Origin: Cryptomeria japonica
Lineage: Eukaryota; Streptophyta; Pinopsida; Cupressales; Cupressaceae
Direction of reading: 5' to 3'
Length of the DNA: 64,000 nt
Assembly (NCBI RefSeq): GCF_030272615.1
Contig: NC_081414.1
Coordinates: 820,875,896 to 820,939,895 of the forward strand
Below, one piece after another: positions 44,565-56,289 of the stretch (position 1 is its first letter; each line of letters opens with the position of its first letter). The translations under genes were made by a program, and so were the position numbers. The notes below the pieces were generated by a model. It saw only the letters and a list, made by a program, of their open reading frames with translations, ran no database searches and had not been told where the DNA came from.

Positions 44565-46076
44565 TCTGCCCTGTATTTATTTATTTTTATTTTTTTCTTC
44601 AATTGGTTTTTTATTTGCAATTTTTGGTTTTGATCGTGAGTTTTTCAGTCTAGATGGATGATTTTCTGAAGTAATAAATGTAAGCACAACACAAAAAGTA
44701 CAACCATTTTGCCTAATCTAACAGAAAATGTATGTTCTGCGAGGATGTGTTCAAATCCCCAATGTTTTAACAGGTTTGGATACGAGTAATACGCTTCAGA
44801 AAGACTCTTTATTCAAAGGTCATAAATAACATCATAGCCCACTAGTCTCGATACTCCGTCAGCTCAAACAGCCGTGTCACCCCCTAGAGGGCGCCCATTT
44901 TTTTGCCTTTTTCCAGAAATTAACTCAAAGTGAATCGCTTCACAGTTGAGTAGTTATCTTGGGAGATATATGGTGAGTAATCTTGGGGGCGGATTCTTCC
45001 CCACCCTTGCAATATGATGTTATAAATGTTTGGTTATTGACTCAGTTCAAAGTTTCTATTTCTATGGTTTGTAATTAGGCTTCCTGTTCGGTCGTCAGTG
45101 ATAAACTCCCTCAGGAGGCTTCCCAACCTTTAGAACAAAGGCTTTACGTATCTCAAGGATACTGTGGGAAGGCTAATCACTGCGTGCAACTGTTGAAAAG
45201 GACTTTCATCATTTTTCATTTTTGATTATAGTGGGTTGGAATACTTGGTGTCAAAGCCATTCCCCCCTTAGATCGTTCCCTTCACACTAGCCATAAACAA
45301 CTTTAAGAGTTGATTTCAACTCCTCGGGAAGGCAGGCCTGCTAAAGAGTGTAAATGCTTTGAAGGAAAGAAAGCTTTTTAAGAGAGGTCTAGTTTTTTGG
45401 ATCACCCAGTTAAGGGGAGAGCATATACCTTCCTCTTTCAATTCAAGGCAATCAAAAATTCTTTTTAAACCTTCAATTCAGTGATTTGCTAATCTCTACT
45501 TGGAGATGTTGCTCCAAGAAAAGCATGGTGTTCTTTTTAGTTCCTCAAAGCAATGATTATTTAATCTAGTGAAAGAATCTGGTCAACAAAGCAAATTTAT
45601 CACTGTGGTCAACAAAAGAAAATTAGAAAAGGGGAATAACTTCCCTCTTTTGATTTTGAACAAAACTTCATAAGTGAGGTTCTTTCCTTTGCAAAATTTC
45701 AAAATGAATCCTTTTATGCACCAAAGGATGGTGAGGTTCTTTTTAGAGATATTTTTGCAAAAAGAAAAGTTTGTGTTGTTTTTTTTAGAGCCTAAAATGA
45801 AGGTTTTCTCCTATGAAAGCAAGAAAATTTTGATAGTGGTTCTTTTTATAGCCCAAAAATAAGGTGAGTTCAATTTTAAGAGAAGAAAATCAAATTTTAA
45901 ACTAACCTAGGTAAGTTAGTAAAAAAATCTAACTATCTTAATCCTAAGATGAAGCTCCTATTTGCAATGAAGTTGTTAGAAACTTGCAAAATAACCAGTT
46001 AGATACCTCAGTGGACTTCTATAAGTCTAATTTCTAACTTTTGGTTACAATGTTTGTTTTTCTTATTTCGGTCTAT

Positions 46077-46346
46077 GATGCACTACAGAACAAACTGTAT
46101 GCGCTACAAAATCACAGTAATGCGCTAAAATAAGCCGGTGATGCACTATACTGTCTCTGGGATGCGCTACTATGTGTACTAGAAACGTTGCTTTGTTTTT
46201 CTCCTGCACCAAAACTTATAGGAAAAATTAGTAATCTTATGCACTGATAAATGGACTTTACATTCTAGGTGATGGACCCCACGCACTGAACAGTGAACTG
46301 AATGCGCTAGGCTATTAACCGGATTCGCTAAACAGTTAACGCGCTA
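46077..46346 (-). repeat. TAGCGCAT word array C
   Basis: About ten copies of atgcgcta or atgcacta on the + strand, ending at taacgcgctaa about 65 bases from the PBS. It has the same word and orientation relative to gag-pol as array B, and the inverse orientation to array A. Confidence 0.8.
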
Positions 46347-46412
46347 ATTCATTTTTCTTGCGTACCTGCAAAAGTGGATATATTTCAAAACTGATTAGAT
46401 ATATGGGGTAAT

Positions 46413-46430
46413 GCCGCACGGTGGGCACCA
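46413..46430 (-). promoter_or_regulatory. G primer-binding site
   Basis: On the minus strand TGGTGCCCACCGTGCGGC begins four bases after the LTR end ..GCATACA. It resembles the TGG(C/T)GCCCACCGTGGGG-type PBS of plant Tat elements. The tRNA identity is not assigned here. Confidence 0.75.
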
Positions 46431-46434
46431 GAAA

Positions 46435-46716
46435 TGTATGCGGGAAAAGCAGGTCGATAGAACTCAATATGCGAAAAATGGAGCTCTATGGAGCCTTGCT
46501 CACACACCCACAGGACTTCTTGGTGCATGCTATGGAGTAATGAAGTATCACTCAGCTTCCCAAGGTTGGTCCCATGGTTCTCTATCTTACACAGTCCCTC
46601 AAACCAATGTTTTTGCTCTCAGATCACTGAGCAAAATGGTTTAGGGATGGCAAATGCAAGAACAAGGGAAGCTTTTGTTGATTTTGAGATGAGATGCATC
46701 CTAGGCTATGCATGAT
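46435..46716 (-). repeat. G 5' LTR, truncated to ~280 bp
   Basis: Matches 29448-29728 and stops at catgat, where Copia2 LTR sequence (catgatttacggggc in the intact copy) takes over. About 1.17 kb of this LTR and about 430 bp of the Copia2 LTR (equivalent to 60800-61230) are missing, so a deletion with ~6 bp of microhomology removed the outer end. The promoter-bearing half is gone. Confidence 0.88.
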
Positions 46717-47766
46717 TTATGGGGTTTACAATTAATTTCAACCAACTCTGTAACAACCTCACCAGTGCACACTCCATCTACCTCTGCATGCATGTCCACC
46801 ACCTTGACTCCATGTGGCACCTTTGTCGACATCCACCTTATCTTGGACTTCTATGTCAGTTCAGACAGGATCACCGACTAAACAATAAACTGATCCTTCT
46901 TTTCTGCCGGTTCTCTAACCCTGCCAATGTCTCACACTTTACCAGTTACCCTTCACATCTGCACTTTACTGATCTATTAGTGGAACACCTTAACTATTCA
47001 CAAGACATGCCTATCCATACCATGCTCATCCTCATCAGGTAGGAGCACATCTCTTATCCTCTTTGCTTCCTTACCGGTTCCCATAATTACTGGTAGCTAT
47101 CTCAATGACACCATGTCATCAACCTTCAATTGATTCCATCTAAGCATTTGCATACCGGTTGCACTCTCTCTGTGTAGTTTTTGTTATTCCTTTCATCATC
47201 ATTAGTGTGAAAATCATCTTAGCTGGTTTGTAAAGGTGACAAACTCATCACTTATTTACTCTTCCTTTTTTGTCTGGGTGGCTTAATATGCCTTCTATGT
47301 CTATCTAGTGCTTATCCCTAATTTCATACACTTAAGGAATCCTTTTTATTCACCCATAGATCCAGTGTGATCCTTCAAACACCCACCTTTACCTCTTCTT
47401 CCTTACCTCACAAAACTAAGATGCATACTTTGCATAATAGGAGATAAGCTCCACTTACCAGTGGGAGTGAGTCCTTGTCATCTGCATCTTGCAATGTACT
47501 CATGTGGCTTCCCTGTTTGTGTAGCATATCTTCAAATAGGCACATGTGATCTGGTGTAGGCACATTCACTTCCAGTCATCTCTTCCACACAAGTCAAACA
47601 TAGACTTGTATACCGGTGACTCCAGTGGTCATTCCTCTGAATGACATTCTTCTTCTTTACCAGTGACCTAAAATACTAGTTCACATCAATGACTTCATGT
47701 CAATAATACTCCCATACTGGTTGTCCTTCTATACTGATTGACATTAATGAAAACACAATGCCAACA
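46711..47766 (-). repeat. Copia2 left LTR, part 2
   Basis: Matches about 61232-62246 and ends AATGCCAACA. It is followed by atctccccctttggtattga, the PPT complement. Confidence 0.88.
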
Positions 47767-49400
47767 ATCTCCCCCTTTGGTATTGATGTCAACACATGTA
47801 GTATACGACATACTACATAATCTCTCTCCTCCTTTGTGAGATCCAAATCTTCCCCTTTGTATAATCCATGGATTCTCACACATGTAGTATGCGCTATACT
47901 ACATAATCTTTCTCCCCCTTTGACAATAATGGCAAACAACACTGTCAGGGTTTCTCACTTCCTTGTATGTTCCAGTCACTGTCAAGTATTTATCTCCCCC
48001 TTTTTTCTTTACCAGATGCATCAGGTCTTTTGATACCAGTTGGTACAATTTCTCAAGTTACAACTCTGGAGATGAAGGACTCTAGCACCAATTGACATCA
48101 ATTTATTAGAACCAAGTGTTTATGCAAATTGGAAACACATACATATACAAGTCTGAAACCAATTGAAGACCCATGTGTCAGTGAATACACCATACCTGCC
48201 GATCAAACTGCATAATCTCTCCTTTGATATGAAGAATTTATTTTGACCGTAATTAGATGATATCAAGTGTTGAAGCTGACACTGATGTCAATTGTATCTT
48301 TTCACATACCAACTGTATGTTCTCCTATGCAGGTAACTCTTGCTTTTTGTAGACAACTCTTCCGGTGATCCAGTTGTGATTTCAATAGGATACACATTGA
48401 AACATCTCATAAATCCGGATACCTCTAAAACACAAACATATTGGTACAACCATAGACACTTGCACACCCTCTGTGTCCAGAAGGTCAGATATACATAAGA
48501 AAATATGGTTGTCAACTCCCCCTGAGTTATACATCTCAGGTCCACACTGCCAGTCAGGTCCAAAATCAAAGCTCCAAACTTCACTATATACCGGTTGAGC
48601 TATACATTTGTGATCATCTGATGATATTTTAGTTCTATTATATCCACCACAACTTATGACATGATCTTGGATGTACACAATGCCATACAATGTAATCATC
48701 ATGCCAAGAGTTAAACTGGTTAGCCCTTAAGGGATGTATGCATACATAATCAAAAACCAGGCCAACATATGTCATTCATGTCTTCATCAACACCACCTGA
48801 GACATAGCTTCCCTTTCCATGTTATCGAGGCTAATGCAATGATCTCCAACCTCATTATCTTAAATATTCTGCAAGTACCTATTATCATTCATGTTGGTGA
48901 TATGCTGCACATACTGGTTTCCTATATCAGTTCATCATCACTACCGAAGCACCTTCCTATGACTCCTAAAATTTTGTGTCACTATGTATCTAATTTCATT
49001 TGTTAATCTCCATCCATTGACATATGATCCAACTCTGATCTATAGGTGTGTAGCCAAGGCAACCACTACACACACTTATCTTCTCATTTCCATCCTTCAT
49101 ACTAGTAGCATCTTGTTCTTCCAAGTGGCCTTCTTCACTGAGGGGGTGAATGATCTATTCAATATGTTACTCCCCCTAAGATCCTGCATCTCCTTTAGGC
49201 CTTAGGAGATATCACTTGTACATTGAATACACATTTCCGGTCCATGGTCTTCTTCCTCCACACTTGCTTGATCTCATTCTTCTTCCCATTTTAAGTCATG
49301 GGAGCATGTCTTACTTTCTTATACTGATGGGTCCTATCATTTCCAGACTTTGCATCATAACTGGAAGTAGTACTATAGTAGCACACAATAGAAATCCCAA
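47767..49400 (-). other. Copia2 internal A, 3' noncoding part
   Basis: No integrase, RT or RNase H motif can be found in either frame set. The first 20 bases are the PPT complement. Further GGGGGAG-type purine tracts (complements of ctccccct) lie near 47795, 47920, 48518 and 49172. A copy of 47767-48640 occurs at 62247-63120. The short frames here are unlikely to be genes. Confidence 0.55.
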
Positions 49401-50889
49401 CTTCATGATTGGGGAATCTCTTAATATACCAGTTTGACCATCTTCTTTTGGTCATGTTGCTATGACTGACAACTGAAACCGGTGGATCTCTTGATCCTAT
49501 AGGGACATTTCTCCTTTGATTCCATGCAGTCCTCTGACTTTTGTATGCTCTGTATCCACTTCTATGCAGAGCATAGTTTCTATATCAACCTCCATATGAT
49601 TTTAAGTTCCTCTTCCTGCATTCAAACTCTCTATGACCAATTCCATTGTAGTTATAACAAACATTATTTGTATAACTAGGAGAGGAAATATGCATGTATC
49701 TACTCCTGGATACATTTTGATCATATGCATGATATCTATGAGATCCTATATTGTTCCTTCTAGATCCCTTTATACATTCTTCTTTCGTATGGCCGTGACC
49801 ATTACATGAAAATGATTAACCAAACAAGGATGGCATATGAATTACAAAATTATTCTTCCATGCATGAAGTGATCTTACTGGTCTGACATCTTCATTTCTC
49901 CTTCTTTGACAATGGATCCTGGGTAGTCCATTCTTTGGATTTCTTCCATCTGATCTCTTCATCTCCCACACTTGTCTTGACATGTGGGCAGTAGCATTTC
50001 TTTGTCTTCTACCGGTAGGAGGTCTTCTTTGCTGTCTTCTCCCATCTTCCCTTTTCCTTTGGGATCTACATTTTTCCTCCTTCTTGCAACACCAATCTTT
50101 ATTCTTGTCTCTAAGTCTTCACCGATTGTGGTTTGATCAACCTTCTTCTGGGGAGTATTTCTAAATGTGAAGGTCTAACCGTTGTTTTCTCCATTTGAGG
50201 AGATAAACATAATATCATTATGGGGGACATTCTTGTTGGTGGAGCATTTATCGACACCACTTCCTGATCCTCTGGTATCCTTGAAATGCTTTTTATTCTT
50301 CAACATCTTGTCTAACCCATGACTGCTACCATCAAACTAGATTCTCACCTTGAGCTCATCTTGACACTTCTCAAGGTCATTATAGAGAACCTCCATTTCT
50401 CTAAGAGGCTACTGATATTATTTATCCTTTACTTCTAGCTTAGATACTAGATCTTTACACTGACACTCCTTGGTGTCTTATTCTTGAGTCTTCAACTCTG
50501 AGATACATTTTTTTAGATTCTTCAAGGCATTTTATCAACCGGTTTTTCTCCACTATTGCAATATTCTTGAATAACTTTCACTCATTCCTCACTCTGCTAA
50601 GTTCTTCAAGTGCACTTACAAGCTCTTATTTAAGATCAACTTCTACTTCCTTTTCTTCTTCACCATCACTATCACTGCCAAACACATCTTGTCGGCAAGA
50701 GTGATCTGCATGATCATTCTTAGATGTGTTCCTCTCATATTCTGATTGTTGAGCCATGAAGAGGTGGGTTCCTTCTTCATCAATGTTTTGACTTCTAGCA
50801 GATCTGTCTTCATCCTCTGCAGATACATGAGATGCATTTCTCCTTATCATCACAAGTTGGTTTTTCTGTAGTGGGCTCATTGTTGGCAT
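49400..50889 (-). pseudogene. Copia2 gag, C-terminal half
   Basis: From the E3 insertion point leftward the frame reads an acidic stretch (FGSDSDGEEEKEVEVDLK) then a coiled-coil (ELVSALEELSRVRNE). After a long, stop-rich linker come two degraded CCHC knuckles: FSCNGHGHTKEEC near 49790 and CYNYNGIGHREFEC near 49650, where a Cys is now Tyr. This is the usual C-terminal half of a copia gag. The N-terminal piece lies across E3 at 59427-59780. Confidence 0.65.
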
Positions 50890-51673
50890 TGCACACTCTA
50901 ATGGTAATTGAAGGTAATTGAAGGTGTTATCATTGATGGCAACCTTGCAGCCTTGTGGATACCTTTAGGCAATCTTGTTGCACTGACAGACACTTCTGAT
51001 AGACACTTCATCGGTAGTGACAACAATGTATACCGGCACCCCAGCCGACAGGAACAACTTTTATTTATTGTATTTAATTGTAAATATCTTTTGTAAAGCC
51101 GACATGGTATATTGTAATAAGACTCATATATGTATGAGATCTTGTAAATAATTTTGATATGGATAGAGGATATAGAAGATGGATATGGTCGAAGTGATGA
51201 GCGAATATTAAGGCATGTTTTGTATAAGGTTATGGTTATGATATGAGCTTAAATCGGTACTGAACTTGGCATAGAAGATGCTGTATTGTAGCAATACATT
51301 TTATTGGATTCTCATAATCCATTTTGTAAGTTAGTGAGACTTCCATTTTGTAATTGAGCAGTGAGCTCTAGGCAGTTGGCCTTCCTACATGTGCAAGCAC
51401 CATATTGTAAGTAATATCCATTCATTGGCTAGTGAGTGTGGGTCACAAATCCAACCGAGGTTTTTCCCACACATGGTTTCCTCGTTAAAAATCTTGTGTT
51501 ATGGTGTGTTTTCTATGTTGTCTTTATTCTTCTGATTTACTACATTAATTCTTATTTACCAGTACACTGTTTTGGAATCCAAAATACTTAATAAAGTCAA
51601 ATATTATGCTAACCGGTTAGATACTGATTCAGCCCCCCTGTCAATATCTTTGGGACTATCATTAATCCTAACA
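50881..51673 (+). repeat. E3 5' LTR
   Basis: 793 bp, TGTTGGCATTGC to TTAATCCTAACA. A catatatgtatgag TATA candidate lies near 51126. The tract gattcagcccccctgtc precedes the end by ~45 bases. The partner LTR is 818 bp, mainly because of an added caccgacaccgacaaacac segment. Confidence 0.92.
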
Positions 51674-51675
51674 AT

Positions 51676-51687
51676 TGGTATCAGAGC
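51676..51687 (+). promoter_or_regulatory. E3 primer-binding site
   Basis: TGGTATCAGAGC, a perfect match to the initiator tRNA-Met type PBS of plant copia elements, two bases after the LTR. Confidence 0.93.
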
Positions 51688-51735
51688 TTAGTCTTCTATT
51701 TTCAAAAGCCTAAAAACTTGAGGAAGATTCTGACA

Positions 51736-52760
51736 ATGGTACAGATGGACAACTTGAGAAAGAAATTAGAAGGAGCTCTTGCAAACAATGATGAAGAAAA
51801 GTTGAAAAATATCAAACTTGAAGATGATCTAAAGACTGCACAAGAATTCATTCAAGGAATTCAGGAGAATCTCACTATTATTGAAAATAAAAGAAAATAA
51901 CTTCATGAGAAGATGCAGAGTGATGATGATGAAAAAGAAACTCTTAATGATCTTGTGAACAAATTGAGGCAAGAAAACAGTACTATGAGGAATGAAATGC
52001 AGGATATGACTATGAGATTTTGTAAAGACATTCAACACAGGAAAAACAATGAAGATGACTTGACTAGGAGACTCAATGATGATGGAAATGAAAATCTAAG
52101 ACTCAATCCAGAAAATGATATGTTGAAGACAGATCTGATTCACATGCAACATGATAAAACTGAACTTATGAGATAGAAAGGAATTTTGGAAAATGAGTTG
52201 GCTACTGCAAATCAGCACAAAGAGAAATTCAAGAAAATTTCAGAAGAACTTGATGATATGCTGAAAAATGAGAAACCTAATGGAGACACTAATGGACTTG
52301 GATTTGAAGTTGGGAAAGTTTCGGTACTGCAAACAATCATGATCACAGTAAACTGGTAAGACAACCTAATTCTTACAAATTTAATGGGAAATGCTTTAAC
52401 TATAACAAGTATGGTCATAAAGCAAATCAATGTAGATCTAGAAACAATCAGAACATCAATGCACCCACTAGTCAATGTTCCAAATGTAATAAAATTGGTC
52501 ATAATTCAAAAATTTACAGAATGAATGTGAGATGTTATGTTTGTGGAAGATTTGGACATGTATCTAATCAATGTAGAACACAAACTAGTATAGGATATGG
52601 AAAGGCTATTCAGAAGAACAATGTGACTTGTTATGCCTGTAACAAGATTAGACATATTGCAAAATTTTATAGAAGTAAGACTTCACCGACAAATAGTAAA
52701 GGAGCCAATTTGAAAGGCAAAGAGAAGGTAGATGAGGTAAAGAAAGAATTTTCAAAATAG
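51736..52760 (+). pseudogene. E3 gag-like coiled coil with four zinc knuckles
   Basis: The ATG at 51736 opens MVQMDNLRKKLEGALANNDE. A long heptad-rich coiled coil runs over three same-type open pieces separated by single stops (51898, 52174) to about 52350. Four CCHC knuckles follow: CFNYNKYGHKANQC, CSKCNKIGHNSKIY, CYVCGRFGHVSNQC (52533-52574, intact) and CYACNKIRHIAKFY. Three of the four have one Cys or Gly replaced (Cys-to-Tyr twice or more), as G-to-A decay would give. The UBN2-type capsid domain normally found at the N-terminus of copia gag is absent, since the coiled coil starts 48 bases after the PBS. It may bind RNA without forming capsids. Confidence 0.75.
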
Positions 52761-53159
52761 TGGATTAGAAAGAGAGATTAGAATGTTGATGAGACTATTC
52801 CTTCATCAGTAGAACAAAGTATTACACCACCGGCAGGAGACTCTTCATCCAACTGAAAAAGTAACCCTTGGCGGTATTGCAACAAGTTGAATATCATGCA
52901 ATTTTACTCTTAATTGATGGTGAGAAGATGAACTTCTTCTTTACCGGCAAATGTGTTAAGTTTCACTTAATCGACAAGCATTTACTCTAGTTGTTGGAAG
53001 AAAAGACATTATAAATCAATGTTTTTCCCTCTTTTTCAATTCACCGAGCATTCAAAATTTTAGAGAGCGTGAAAATCCAAGTGAAGGCATCCAAAGTGAA
53101 GAAGTGAAGAAAGTTCTTTCAAACACTCAAACCTATCAGGCAGCTTAAGGTATTTATTA

Positions 53160-54418
53160 ATGGCTTCCTCCTTTGCTCCGGAATTTATTGTAAACCCTAC
53201 TGTTGTAGAAGTTGTGAAACACCCTAGGCTAGTTTTTAAGATCATTCCCGAGATAGAAAAATAGGATGATTCCATAGGTACTTTTTCTAAAATCCCAAAA
53301 GGAGTTGCTTGCGCAGAAGACCCTAGAATCTATATTCATTGCCATATTGAGGAATTAGGTTCTGAGGAAATATTGAAAATGTTTAGAACTGTTATTTGTG
53401 ATGAAAATGGAAATGTAAAACCTGAGCACAAGATAATTGAAACCTTAGGTTTTGTGGAAATCTTGGACATCCTTGAATTTCCTAAGGAGGTAGTAAGGCT
53501 TGTCCTTAGTAGGGTTCATGGAGAATTCTTTTGTCTAGATTCTATTTGTAAAATCACCAGAGAATCAATTAGGGTAGTGATAGGTCTACCCTCCACTGAT
53601 AGAAGGCTAGATAAGACTAAGAAGGTTCCTAATAACACTGTCATGACAATAATAGGAGCAACACATGATAGCAGATCCCTGAGAGTGAATGATGTTAAGG
53701 ATGTAAATGTCAGATTCATAAGCATGATCCTAGGATATAAAACCACACATGCAAACCGACTCAACTCTGTTTCCAGTCTTTGTATTAAAAGTGCATATGA
53801 TATGGTCAACAATGATGCAAAGATGGATGAATGTGAGTGGTTAAAGGATGAGTTGATAGATAATCTGAAAAAGATAAAAGGAGATAAGAAAGGAACTTTT
53901 CATTTTGGCAATCTCTTGGTATGTCTGATGTTGTATCTCACAAAAGAGGTTCCTGGTATTGGTAAGAAAGACTTTGGTTATGATATATTGGTAGGCAAAT
54001 AACTGTTAGAAATTTTCACTGGTATAAGTACTGATAAGGATGACAACATCATAGAGTACTTCAAAACCTTCAAAGCAAAAATGAAAACAAGAGAGAGACT
54101 ACCACAAATTATTGTAGACAAATATGAAAAAGAACTATGCTTTGTAATTAAAAAGGATGAAATCTGGATGGAGGCAGTTCTTCCTAGAATTGTATGGGTA
54201 ACAAAAATGGGGTATGAGGCAGATGTAAACATCATTGAAACTTATGCCAAAGACCTATTAGAAGCCCCTAGAGAACTAGAAGAAAAGGTTTTTGGAAACG
54301 CAAAGACAATAGAGAGTGGTGTACAGACATTGAAACAAAGGAAGAAAAGAGAAAAGTACATTAGGAGTGCAACCAAGCAAGTGAAGGACATAAAAGAAAA
54401 CATAATGAACATAACTGG
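53160..54418 (+). pseudogene. E3 unknown ORF, N-terminal domain
   Basis: The ATG at 53160 gives MASSFAPEFIVNPTVVEVV. The frame continues with only two stops (TAG near 53262, TAA at 54000) to the nested solo LTR. Features are VVRLVLSRVHGEFF, then DSICKITRESIRVVIGLPST, then YDMVNNDAKMDECEWLKDEL, FHFGNLLVCLMLYL and a helical, charged tail. The I-x-I-T-x-E-x-I-x(4)-G-L-P pattern is reminiscent of transposon-associated plant domains (PMD-like and related), but I cannot assign it. It sits where pol should be. Function is unknown; it is possibly a structural or host-interaction protein. Confidence 0.55.
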
Positions 54419-56284
54419 TGTAGTCACATAAATCTGTCCACTTAATTAAATGAATATTTAATATTTATTTGATTATTTAACCATCAATTAATGAATTAAT
54501 TAAATTAATATTTAATTAATTCATCTTAACCCTCTTCTCCTATTAATTAAATAAATTATTCAATTTATTTGATTTAATTCACTTAACCAAATTCAGACCA
54601 TTAATTAAATAAATAAATCATATTTATTTAATTAAATATTCTCACATTTAAATAAATTAATATTTATTTAAATCCCCAAAAATCCCACCTCTCACATTTA
54701 AATAAATTAACATTTATTTAAATCACCTTTATCCTCCACCCACTTGTATTTTCCTACAAATGCAAGTTGCACAATTATTTTAAATAAATTATTTATTTAA
54801 ATCACCTTTATCCTCCACCCACTTGTATTTTCCTACAAAAGCAAGTTGCACAACTATTTTAAATAAATTACTTAGTTAAAATCCTATTTATCCTCACCCA
54901 CTTGAAACCTTTAATGGTTTCCCTTAAAGTCTTCAAAACTTGATGGCTTTAAAGTATTCAAACTTGATGGCTTTAAAGTCTTCAAACTTGATGGCTTCCT
55001 TCTATAGTCTTCTTAAGACTTTAATGGTTTTCCTTAAAGTCTTCAAGCCTTTAATGGTTTCCCTCAAAGTCTTCAAGCATTTTAATGCTTTATCTTCATT
55101 TTTCTCATTTAAATAAATTAATATTTATTTGAATATTTATCCAAATGCAAATTACACCATTTAATTGAAATAAATGATTTTATTTTAATTGAAAATACCA
55201 AAATTTCTCCCACTTGCATTTTCCTACAAAATCCACTTGCATGCCTAAACCCCTTCTAGAATTTTCTAATCACTTCTAAATAACCTAACCCCTTCTCTAA
55301 ACTTTGTCACATTCCTAAGCAAAAGGGAAGTCACTTCTCAAACCCTCAAAGTCTTTGATAACCATTGAAGGCTTTCAACCTTCAACCACTAAATGGCTCA
55401 AAGTCTTTGATAACCATTAAAGGCTTTCAACCTTCAACCACTAAATGGCAACTATTGAAGGCTTTCAACCTTCAACCACTTAATCCCCAAAGTCTCCAAT
55501 AACCATTAATGGTTACCTCAAACCCTCCCACATGGTTAAAACATTTGTTTTGACTCAACCTCTACCCAACCCAAAGGTCTCATCGGGCCATTAATGCTTT
55601 GACCATGATTATCTCTTAAACATTTACACAAAGGTTTATCCTTGGATTAACTCTTAATCCAGTGGGTAATCTTAATTTGGACTTGACCCTTAGCCTCTAG
55701 ATAACCATGAGGTCTTCTCAGGCCTTTAATGCCTCCAACTTCTTCTCTCAACCCAATCCTATGTTAACACTTGTCACCATTTTATTGGTGCCAATTGTGC
55801 ACATGGATCCCCAACTTTCAATCCTAACCCTTGTTAAGATTACTCAATCTTAACCCTTCATTTCCCCATTTCTTCTATAAATAGAACCCTTCTCCTCAAG
55901 CAAAAAGGAGAAAAGCATTAGAGTATTGTTGTTATACTGGCATTAGCATAGAGCTTTTTCATAGCATCACTATCTACACTTGCATAGCATTTGCTTATCA
56001 TATTCAACCATCTTGAATCTCCATATGGCATCCATGGCTAGTGCTAAAAGCTGAGAGCTACACTCATTTGGGACTTGGAGAGGAGAGGAACAAGGGAGGA
56101 GCAACTATGAGCATCTTGATTAGCTATTTTATTCTATGTTTATATGCTTTCTATTTCATGCTTAATATCTCTCTTGATATGCCTGTTTAGGATAATCTTT
56201 TGTTGCTAACACTAACGTTTGTTTCTTGTGCTCTTGTGTGTGTTGCCATCAAACAAATTTTCTAATCCTTTTTGCAGAGCATCA
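54419..56284 (+). mobile_element. Solo LTR (gypsy-like) in the E3 ORF
   Basis: TGTAGTCACATAAAT to TTGCAGAGCATCA, 1,866 bp, flanked by actgg (54414-54418 and 56285-56289). TATAAATAG at 55876-55884 fits an LTR promoter. Its AT-rich start (aattaattaaat words) resembles the G LTR read in sense. Internal tandem repeats include an ~84-bp duplication (54720-54885), ~23-bp cttcaaacttgatggcttta units (54935-55005) and caaccttcaaccactaaatgg units (55375-55480). Excision rejoins the E3 frame in phase. Confidence 0.92.
55876..55884 (+). promoter_or_regulatory. TATA box of the nested solo LTR
   Basis: TATAAATAG about 400 bases before the LTR end, identical to the nonamer in the G LTR. Confidence 0.6.
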
Positions 56285-56289
56285 ACTGG

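Larger units (their letters stand above)
43332..46412 (-). other. G 5' leader, about 3 kb
   Basis: Long untranslated leader between PBS and gag. It holds word arrays B (44189-44564) and C (46077-46346) and a block at 45250-45440 shared with E1. It also holds a cctagagggcgccca motif near 44890-44908. A basic, stop-free frame (43785-43405, first Met well inside) precedes gag; its codons lack any recognised domain and I do not call it a gene. Long leaders are typical of large Tat elements. Confidence 0.6.
29448..46716 (-). mobile_element. G: Ty3/gypsy Tat-type element with antisense PMD gene
   Basis: Minus-strand element of about 17.3 kb. In + order: 3' LTR (29448-30901), PPT (30902-30919), an antisense PMD gene (31263-34345), a 43-bp minisatellite, pol (35866-39252), protease, gag (to 43331), a ~3-kb leader, PBS (46413-46430) and a 5' LTR cut to ~280 bp. 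A second RNase H between RT/RNase H and integrase marks the Tat lineage. Gag-protease is in one frame and RT-integrase in another, with one frameshift near 39.3-39.5 kb. Several stops look like TGG-to-TAG or CAG-to-TAG changes. It sits in the Copia2 LTR. Confidence 0.92.

Noticed and set aside
44880-44910. gagggcgccca as the PBS complement of G
   Set aside because: No LTR sequence follows it; the TGGTGCCCACCG site at 46413-46430 sits four bases from a sequence matching the 3' LTR and is the better PBS.
51676-51687. tRNA-like sequence
   Set aside because: The tRNA-Met match is only the 12-base PBS; no cloverleaf can be built around it or the other PBS sites.
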